NCBI GenBank assembly: GCA_039621445.1
Contig: CP154956.1
Location: forward strand, 44,621,291-44,685,290
Length of the DNA stretch: 64,000 nucleotides
Source of the DNA: Euglena gracilis
Lineage: Eukaryota > Euglenida > Euglenophyceae > Euglenales
Direction: 5' to 3'
Shown: in pieces, positions 56,625 through 64,000 of the stretch
Layout of the letters: every line of letters begins with the position of its first letter
Position numbering within the stretch: position 1 is the first letter of the stretch
Translations under genes and position numbers: made by a program
The notes under the pieces: model-generated
Told to the model about the DNA's origin: nothing
The model's database searches: none
The model's input: only the letters and a program-made list of their open reading frames with translations

Positions 56625-58490
56625 TTTGTGCTTCGCCCTCGGTGTCCCTTCCTCCCTGGTCGGTTTTCCTCGAGGGAGTACGAGTGAGTGATTTTATGCT
56701 GCGATTGCAGACGAAGGGATTTATGCTGCGCACGGCACGACGCCCCCATCCGGCAGCCGCCGAGGGAAGGCAGACGGGAAGGACGGCAGGGGGGCAAGGA
56801 GTGCACAGTCGCTGCTTTGAACGCCCTGAAAGTTCTGAGGCCATTTTTGGTGGGATGATGAATTCCCCAGCTCCAAAAAAAAGTCTCCTTTGAGCCGGCC
56901 CTCGGTCAGCCGGTCCTTTAAAAGCCCTCGGTCAGCAGACAATGGCGGGGGGGGCGGGCACGGGATCCCTTTGCCACGACACAGGCAGGGGGAGGAAGGC
57001 GAAGCACAAGAAAATGGCGAGCCCAACCACTCCACTCAGGAGGGCACAAGAAAGAGAAAGGCATCCCAACCAAAAAACTCGCACTCCCTCGAGGCAAACC
57101 GACCAGGGAGGAAGGGACACCGATGGCGAAGCGCAAAGGCCTTTTGAGGATGCCATAGCCCCGCTTTGATGTAAATTGTGATGTGGAATGTTGGCCCCTA
57201 TGGCCCTGGCTCCAATGGCCTGCTGGTTGTTGCTTCTGCCCCTTGCCTTGTCTTCTCACCACTGTCTGCCAGGGTCCGTGGCCATCACTTTGGGGGGTTT
57301 GGGTTGAGGAAATTCAATTTGGGAAAATTTCTTTTGGGGAAGGGGCACGGTTCGCCACAGTTGACCTGCGTCTTCAGGTTGTCCAGCTGCTGCTGCTGCT
57401 CCCTCTTGAAGGTCTCCAGCGCCCTGCGTTGAAGTTTTGAAGTTGCATCTTTCATTGAATTCCTTAAAAAAAAATCAACAACTTTTGATTTCAAGTTCTG
57501 CACGAGCGTTACTTTCTGGTTTATTTGAATTGATTGAATATCTTCTTCCGCTCTCAATTGATGAGGTATGTGATATTCCTGTCTTCTGGGTGTCGACGGG
57601 CAAATTAGGAATCCGCCAACTCCGGCGAAAAAGGCACTAAGCGGGACATCCTAACCGAGCGCACCAAAAACAATCCGAGCAACACCGCGGCGAGCAAGGA
57701 ATGGCCCCACAAGGGGAAAGTGCGGAGCCCGAGGTGTCGGTATGAAATGGGGGGGCGGGGCCACGGCGGTTCAGCTTCTCGTACTCCCTCGAGGAAAACC
57801 GACCAGAGGGGAAGGGACACCGAGGGCGTAGCACAAAGACCTTGTGAGGCCATGCCTTGCTCGCCGGCGGTGTTTGGATTGTTTGGGTGCGTTGGGTTAG
57901 GAGTCTCTGCTTAGTGCCTTTTTTCGCCGGAGTTGGCTGATTCCTAATTTGCCCTTCGACAACCCAGAAGAAAGGAACGTCGAGTACCTCATCAATTGAG
58001 AAAAGAAGACAATCAATCAAATCAAATTGTCCAGAAAGTCACGCTCGTGCAGAACCTAAAATCAAAAGTTGTTGAATTTTCCAATCCAAAGAACAATCCA
58101 AACACCGCCGGCGAGCAATCGTACTCCCTCGAGTAAAACCGACCAGGGAGGAAGGGACACCGAGGGCGAAGCACAAAGACCTTGTGAGGCCATGCCTTGC
58201 TCGCCGGCGGTGTTGTGTGATTGTTGCGCGTTGGGTTAGGACTCCCTGCTTAGTGCCGCCTCGCCGGAGTTGGCTGACGATGTGGCTCCGACGTGACGGC
58301 TGTGGCGTTTTCTCTTTCCCCTTGGGGGGGTCCCCCCTCCCCCCCCCCTGGCCCCCACTCTCTGACCGAGGGCTTTTGAAGACAAATTTTCTTTTACGGG
58401 TGGGGGGGTCGGGCTCACAAGGTCTTTGTGCTTCGCCCTCGGTGTCCCTTCCTCCCTTGTCGTTTTTACTCGAGGGAGTACGAGACACCT
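56625..58490. repeat. CTCGAGGGAGTACGAG repeat cluster, five copies in both orientations
   Basis: The unit TTCGCCCTCGGTGTCCCTTC ... CTCGAGGGAGTACGAG occurs at about 56630, 57085 (inverted), 57780 (inverted), 58119 (inverted) and 58420. In addition, 57440-57645 and 57905-58080 are inverted copies of each other (TTGATTTCAAGTTCTGCACG; CGCCAACTCCGGCGAAAAA). Confidence 0.7.
57366..57423 (-). CDS. Isolated coiled-coil exon
   Basis: On the minus strand AACTTCAACGCAG is followed by an open stretch reading ALETFKREQQQQLDNLKTQ and then a GT. The composition is that of a coiled coil. Neighbouring exons were not found, and the surrounding DNA is repetitive, so it may belong to a gene mostly replaced or to a repeat-borne exon. 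Confidence 0.35.
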
Positions 58491-58519
58491 CGGGCTCCGC
58501 ACTTTGCCCTTGTGAGGCC

Positions 58520-60530
58520 AGATTGTGCACTGAAATTAGGGGGGCCAGGGCATGTTCCAGGGCACCTTGGGCACCAAGTCGTTGATAGTGGGCTGTAAAA
58601 GCCTCCACCCCCCTCCACTGGCCAATTTCGCAAACTTCTTGGGCAGAAAGGCCCAATTTTTTGAGTAAACCGACTCCTGCTCCTCAGGTGGAGTGGGCCC
58701 CCCACACCTGGGGGGTCACCCCATGCTTGGCCAAAAAATCTTTTGTGATGGAAGCAACAGTGTCTGCACTTATGGCCCTGAAGGGGGGTTTTAATGAAAT
58801 CAGCAGGGGGCCCCCAGGTCCGACGAATAAACGTGTTGCAGCAACATAGCACATCATTAAATGAAATGGGCTTATTTGGGGACAATGGGGAATGGACACC
58901 ACCCTTTCCCATTTATGGAATTTTTGTCCTTTACGCTTAATCTTGATGTAGGGTGCCCTACCCAACACACTGGTGGTTCGTTTGACTTGTGCCAAATCTA
59001 AGGATCGGTATAAACAGAGGATGAGTGAACAAAAAAATCAGTTGTGTACGCAATGTACAAATATCAGTGGGCATAGGCGCCTTTGCCAGCCCCAGGAGGA
59101 TTGGGAGGGGATCCCAAAATGCCCCATACTTCTCCAAGTTTTGGTTCCAAAGCCTCTTGTAGGGGGTTAACAGAGTGTGGAATCTCAGCCCACCAAACCC
59201 AGGAATCAAAAGCATTGCACTATAGGCATTACGGGCAGGGGCCTTGGAAAATTGGAATAATTGTATTAAAGCGTCAGCCACTTGGTCGGTGGTGGCTTCT
59301 GGGGGGGGCACCCCCATTTGTTCCAAAATTACCCACAGAAGTGCAAAAGCACTCTGATAACGCTTTAAACTGGGGTTTCTCCCCAGGAAATCTTCAATGG
59401 TTTTAAACTGAATTTGTTTCCCCTCCAAAATTTGCCTGAGCAAATCATGCAAAGCAGGGGCCACCTGGGGGGTGGCATTTGTTGCCCCCTGCAATTGGTG
59501 AACATACCCCTGTAGGGGGTGATTTTCAGGCAGGGGGTCCCTGGTACTTTCATTTTTATTAATTGGGGCCACCATGTGGCTGAATCCCAGTAGGGGGTGA
59601 CCATCAAAACTTTGGTCTGGGGAAACATTTTCAACCTGGGTAAAAATTTTTGAATTATTGACCAGGGGGGGTTTGCATAAAGATCCCCCATGTTGTCCAG
59701 TGGACATTGTAATGCATTTACCGCTGTGGCTTCCCAATGGGGCCACCTGGCCACAAATTTTGGCAGTTTTTTGTTGCCTGGGGAGGCAAATAAATCTGTT
59801 TCCAGATTTATGAAATCTTTGAACTGCTGTCTGAGCCATTGAAAAAGTTGGGGGTCTAAAGAATAATCCCCCCTGTCCATTTCCCACCTGCTGATAGGGT
59901 CTGCTAGGCATTCCTTTGAAGGCACCCAGTTTACTTGGAGGTTTACTTGGTGCTCCATGCACCACTTGAAAAATGGTCTTAGCATTTTGTTGAAGGGGTC
60001 CTTTCTGCCCCCACCTTTTGTTAGGTAAAAGTAAATTACCTGGTTGTCTACTGACAAGGAAACGGTTTCCCCAGGTTTGCTCAAACTTTTCACAGTGCTG
60101 ATTGCTGCACTGAGCTCCTTTACATTGATGTGCAAAATGGAGACTTTTCTCCAAAATTCCTGCACAATTTCTCCTGTGTGGCTGTCTAGCCCCCCCCACA
60201 GGCATGGGTGCTGCTGTCTGAGTGCAACATTCTGGTTGCATTTTGGGGGAAGGGTCTGCCCCCCCCAGGTGTCCAGCAGAATTTTTTATTTCCCTTAATT
60301 GGGCTTTGATTTCCTGGGAAATGGGGTGTTTTGAGTCCCAGGGGGCTGTGGACTTTGCCACCAAAAAATTTGCTAGGGAGTCCGTAAAAGCCCTTAAAAA
60401 GGGCAGGGCCATTAGGTTGCATCTTATTTGGCCCAAAATGGCAGCCAACTGCCTTTTTGACATGTAATCTTTTTTCACGATTTTTCCCAGCTCCTTTTTT
60501 ATGGTTTTGACTTTCTGGGGGGGGCACTGT
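58520..60530 (-). pseudogene. Decayed DIRS-like retroelement: RT end, RNase H, tyrosine recombinase
   Basis: Reading leftwards it shows PPQKVKTIKKELGK and SKRQLAAILGQI (end of reverse transcriptase), an RNase H domain (SDSSTHACGG, INVKELSAAI, VNWVPSKECLADPISRW, NPPWSIIQKF) and a tyrosine recombinase (PSLKRYQSAFALLW, DLAQVKRTTSVLG, VWGAHST, GQWRGVEAFTAHYQRL). The frame changes at two G runs near 60195 and 60257, again near 59545 in a G/C run, and near 58992 beside a short deletion. The arginine codon expected right after HST is TGA (58686-58684). The reverse transcriptase core is missing, so the copy is 5'-truncated near 60530 and inactive. DIRS-like elements integrate through the recombinase instead of a DDE integrase. 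Confidence 0.85.
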
Positions 60531-61060
60531 CCGCGGAACCCGTCCTCGGGGTCCCCGGCGTAGGATCGATTTTCAAAATTTCCGTGGCCGTCAGCCACTC
60601 CTGGGTGCGTCGGCAGGTTTTGCCCCGATCCCCCCCGGGGACTGTCCCCCCCCCCGCAACCCGGAGGGCTCCAGTTCCCGTGGTCTCGGCACACGCCCCA
60701 CCCTGCCCGGCCCCCTCGAGGGGAATCGGACACACCGAATGCAGGGGGTGGGTGGGCTCAGGTCCACCCCCCGGAGTGTTTTGGGCTGTTGCTAAGAACG
60801 GGGTTAAACCTGGAATTTCACTAGCCTCGGCCCGTGGACTCCCTACTTGCTTTTCCCCTCCCTGATTCCCCGCTGTGTGCATGCTTGTGCGCGGCAAACC
60901 ACACCGCTTGTTCAGCACAGCACACAAATTGATGATTTGATGTACAAGAGTGATTTGATTGTTGATGTGTGACGACGGAAGATAGGGGAAGAAAAGGATG
61001 GAACAATATAGAAGTGGAAGACCCTGCAGAGGGGACAACGGGTTTTTTAAATTCTGTATT
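60531..61060. other. Flank of the truncated retroelement, no recognised gene
   Basis: A minus-strand frame is open over much of this stretch, Pro/Gly/Thr-rich, with no similarity I can name. It could be leftover retroelement sequence or unrelated. A poly-C run marks the point where the reverse-transcriptase similarity begins. Confidence 0.3.
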
Positions 61061-61850
61061 CTGCCCCCCCCCGAACTTCGGCTCCGAATGAGCCTGAATC
61101 AGGGGGGCAAATAATCCATTCTAACCCCCCCCCCCCGATTTCGGCTCTAAATAGCCAAAAATAAGGTTGGGGAATGGAACCCCTTTTGTTTTTTGTGCGG
61201 GGCTGCCCCCCCCCCCCCCCAGTTCTGGTGACGACCGTTTGAGGTCGACCGCCGGGCGGCGGAGTTTTTCCTTTTTAGAAGGCCTTTTTAAGGGCGGTTT
61301 TGCTCTAATTTTAAGGCTTTCTAAAGATATCCATTAAAATTCCCTCTCCTAGGGCGCCCATGGTTTGGTTGTGCAAGGAGAGAGATTGAGTGATGCTAGG
61401 TATTCCCAAAGGGTGATTTTGGGTCTATTTAGCATAATTTTAAGCTTTTTATGCATTTTTCCTTTGGTTTTAAGGGAAAATGTTGGATTTGGTGAGAGCG
61501 CTTGCAAGCGCTTGGAACAGAATTTTAAGAGATTGGCGCCTGAGTTCCTGGAGTTTTTGCAGGGGTTTGCAAAGCTCAATAATGATGGAATTCAGCATAA
61601 TTTATCAAAATCAAGGGGGGAAACCTTGATTTTGACTTGGGTTGGTTGATTTTGATGCAATGGGCAAGAATTTGGGATTTGAGAGCGCTTAGGAATCAGC
61701 GCACTCAATCCTAAATTTAACTGCCCATCAAGGGCATCAAAATCATTTTATTTTCACAGGGTTTTCCTCTTTACCTTTCACACCATTGTACTTGTTGTGG
61801 CAAATACATCCAATTACAATCAAGAATTGAGTTTGGAATTTGAAATTGCA
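61061..61850 (+). other. Leader region upstream of the long open reading frame
   Basis: It contains C runs near 61064, 61127 and 61207, a palindrome AGCGCTTGCAAGCGCT near 61498, and TTATTTTCACAG near 61750, which could be an acceptor. No long terminal repeat could be identified. It may be the 5' leader of the element encoding the next reading frame. Confidence 0.3.
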
Positions 61851-64000
61851 ATGGAAGATCAACAAAACAATCAATCATTTGAAGAAGGTGAGGTTTGTCT
61901 TCCCCCCACCTCATCTGTGGGAAAAGGGGCAGGGGGGTGGGACTCCTCAACTCAGGCAACCACTGGCCAAATTTCACCCCAAAACCCCCTTTTTGGCCCA
62001 GAAATTGTGAGAAATGACACCCAGGGGGGGGTGTTGGCTCTCACTGGTTCAGCTGAGCAGGGAGGGGTTGAAACCCCAAAGGCACCCCCCTTGGAGATCC
62101 CAGTGACACCCCCCTCAGGGGTCGGGGAGGGTCCACTGGGAGGTTCCTCCTTGGAAATGATGGCCCAGTTTCGGCCACAGGGGGGGCCAGAATGGGAAAA
62201 AATTTCCGACACAAGTCGGCTCGAGGAGCCAAAAAACGATCCTACGCCGGAAACTGGCCCGGGGCGGGGGTTTCCGCTTCACCCCAGTGCTGCCGGGGGA
62301 CATGGCAGCACGGGTGTGAAACATGGTAAGCAGAGGTTGATCCTTCAGCCCTCAGTCGGAAATTTTGGGTTGGAAATCCCTGCTCAGAATGTTTTCTTTG
62401 ATGATCAGCCAATGGCCCAATCTCAGATGGCAAATCTGACGATTGGAGTTTCGGGGCACAGGGAGTTGGGACCCGAAACCAGTTTGGCTGAACTCAGAAC
62501 CCCCACAAATATGGGACAGATGTTGGAATTTCAGGGTGGGGATGGCCAGGTTGTCATTTCCAACCAACCGTGTTTTCCAGAGCCTTTTTCAGGGGTTTTG
62601 CCTTTGCAAAATATGGGGTACGGTTTTGTGCTGCCTGAGTTGCAACCTCTCCCAGACTTTTCATGGGTGCAAAATTTAGGGAATCTGCCATCATTACCCG
62701 CTTTTGCATTGCCTTTGCCTCCAGCTCAACCAGTTTCATCAACACCAGCCCAAGAGCCGGTGGCACTTTTGCAGTTTTCCCAACCATCCCAGGTAGATGG
62801 GCTGGCGAAGGAAATGGGAAGTGCCTCGGCAGGGCAGGGGGGTGATAACCCCAGCCCAGTTTTCTTTGAAAAGCAAGCACAGGTCAATGTGCTGGGCTTA
62901 AACAATAATAATAACTGGGACAGCAGCGAACGGGTCAGAGCAGAAGTCGAGCAGGCAGAGGAAAACCCGAAGGACCAGCCCAGCTCTACTTCTGCTCGGC
63001 GACCCCGAACACCGGCTTCATCACCAGGCAGTGATGAAGTTCAGCAAAAACGGCTGTACCGTGAGGTTGATCACGGTCAGCCAGCAGCTGCTGCAGCCCC
63101 CCAGCCTCCTCATATTTTCATCGAGGGGGGTGAGGAGGAGGTCCAACCCCCAGCCTATGAAAGTTCTGAAGCCACCCCCAGGGGGGGTTCACAAAATCAG
63201 GGATTTGAAGACCCCTGGGGGCAATTTTTACAAAGTAACAGAGACCTCCAGTGGGCTGTGCAGCACCTGACTTTTCGGGTTTTGGCTTTGGAAAAAGCCA
63301 ACGAAGAGTGGGTTCTGCAGCAACAGCAGCAGCAACAACCCCCTGCAGTCGACATCCACCTGATGGAGCACATGGCTGCACGAATCGAAGAAACGGCCAG
63401 GGCTGACTGCCTCCATATTTTTGAGCTTTTTGAGAAAAAATGTGAGGCCCAGGTGCAAATTTCTGTGCAAAAAATTGACGCACAGGCACTTGAACTTTTT
63501 GTCGGGCAGGAAAAAAGTTTTGAGGAAAAACTGGCCCAGCAGTTTTCTTCGAGCCGTGATCAGTTTTTGGCCCTGAGGCAGGAATTTTTACGAATTTTGG
63601 ACAGCCTGCCACAGGAAATTTTTAAGCAGGTGCAAAATCAGGTGGCTGCCTTACCAATTAAGGATCTCGTGCTTGAAAATTTTCAGCGGTTTGCTGAGAA
63701 TTTTAAAGCCGCCCAGCCAGCTCAGGGGGGGGAGGCAGAAACTCTCCAGGAGCTGGCCGTTGTCGCTGCCAAAATCGTTGAAGTTCAGGCTGACCTGGTA
63801 TCGCTGCGTAGTACGGTACAGGGCCAGGCTCAGCAGCTCCAGCAGTTCGCTGATTATGTTCGCCAGCTGGGTGAGCAAAATTCAGCAATGAATACGGCCC
63901 TCCATGGTTTTGGTGGTGGTATTCAGAAACTGCACCAGAATATTTCAGATGAAGTAGGGAAACGACACTCAGAAATGCAAAAACTGTTGACGGATTGTCA
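61851..64000 (+). CDS. Long uninterrupted ORF, gag-like, runs off the window
   Basis: From the ATG at 61851 the frame stays open for 716 codons to the window edge without a stop, checked codon by codon. The protein starts MEDQQNNQSFEEGEV. Residues 1-370 are low-complexity and rich in Pro, Gln and Gly. Around 500 there is a run of seven Gln. From about 470 on it is helical with heptads (IEETARADCLHIFELFEKK, FEEKLAQQFSSSRDQFL, LVSLRSTVQGQAQQLQQ), typical of a coiled coil. Many G/C runs occur inside, yet the frame is intact. No zinc knuckle or enzyme domain is visible. A gag-like structural protein of a retroelement is the best guess, given the DIRS-like remnant beside it, but it points the other way. 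An unrelated structural protein is possible. Confidence 0.65.
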   Translation, partial: MEDQQNNQSFEEGEVCLPPTSSVGKGAGGWDSSTQATTGQISPQNPLFGPEIVRNDTQGGVLALTGSAEQGGVETPKAPPLEIPVTPPSGVGEGPLGGSSLEMMAQFRPQGGPEWEKISDTSRLEEPKNDPTPETGPGRGFPLHPSAAGGHGSTGVKHGKQRLILQPSVGNFGLEIPAQNVFFDDQPMAQSQMANLTIGVSGHRELGPETSLAELRTPTNMGQMLEFQGGDGQVVISNQPCFPEPFSGVLPLQNMGYGFVLPELQPLPDFSWVQNLGNLPSLPAFALPLPPAQPVSSTPAQEPVALLQFSQPSQVDGLAKEMGSASAGQGGDNPSPVFFEKQAQVNVLGLNNNNNWDSSERVRAEVEQAEENPKDQPSSTSARRPRTPASSPGSDEVQQKRLYREVDHGQPAAAAAPQPPHIFIEGGEEEVQPPAYESSEATPRGGSQNQGFEDPWGQFLQSNRDLQWAVQHLTFRVLALEKANEEWVLQQQQQQQPPAVDIHLMEHMAARIEETARADCLHIFELFEKKCEAQVQISVQKIDAQALELFVGQEKSFEEKLAQQFSSSRDQFLALRQEFLRILDSLPQEIFKQVQNQVAALPIKDLVLENFQRFAENFKAAQPAQGGEAETLQELAVVAAKIVEVQADLVSLRSTVQGQAQQLQQFADYVRQLGEQNSAMNTALHGFGGGIQKLHQNISDEVGKRHSEMQKLLTDC

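Noticed and set aside
58958-60733. A single 591-codon frame taken as one protein
   Set aside because: Only its first 100 and last 180 residues belong to the retroelement. The middle is an out-of-frame shadow of the RNase H domain, which lies in the other two frames.

Overview
The window is nuclear DNA from a large, repeat-rich eukaryotic genome, most likely a euglenid. Four observations support this. (1) The serine carboxypeptidase gene on the minus strand contains ordinary GT-AG introns and also introns without GT-AG ends. The latter have CAG at +4 to +6 and CTG at -8 to -6, inside inverted terminal repeats. That is the published signature of euglenid nonconventional introns. (2) That gene's start codon lies 4 nt after an AG preceded by a long CT tract, as expected of a spliced-leader trans-splice acceptor. 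(3) The carboxypeptidase resembles yeast CPY and the kinetoplastid enzymes. (4) The interstitial telomere-like DNA is of TTAGGG type. No species is claimed.

Layout. 0.19-4.4 kb: a minus-strand multi-exon gene of unknown product (seven exons assembled, phases agreeing at most joins). 4.4-10.3 kb: no secure gene; foldback elements and microsatellites. 10.32-18.51 kb: a nine-exon S10 serine carboxypeptidase, minus strand. 20.7-21.96 kb: the 5' part of another minus-strand gene, head to head with the next one. 23.09-55.6 kb: one very large plus-strand gene for a coiled-coil, possibly ciliary or centrosomal protein. It has about 20 small exons, most joined in consistent phase, and its introns are packed with repeats. 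56.6-58.5 kb: a five-copy repeat cluster and one coiled-coil exon on the minus strand. 58.5-60.5 kb: a decayed, 5'-truncated DIRS-like retroelement (RNase H plus tyrosine recombinase), minus strand. 61.85-64.0 kb: an open reading frame of 716 codons, plus strand, running off the window; it has a Pro/Gln-rich front half and a coiled-coil rear half and is probably a gag-like protein.

The main result concerns the many 230-440 bp foldback elements. They begin CAG(G) or CAT and end (C)CTG or ATG, carry G/C tracts and central hairpins, and at least seven are flanked by perfect 8-bp direct repeats. Two of the carboxypeptidase introns have the same ends. In one (intron 8) the flanking 8-mers still match at 7 of 8 positions, and removing 3 nt + element + 5 nt takes out the element plus exactly one 8-bp duplication. 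This suggests that nonconventional introns here are inserted hAT-like MITEs whose RNA-level removal restores the empty site. A duplicated repeat in the same window preserves what looks like an empty site for one such insertion.

Exons were found by eye from splice signals, reading phase and protein character. Unresolved boundaries are stated in each entry.
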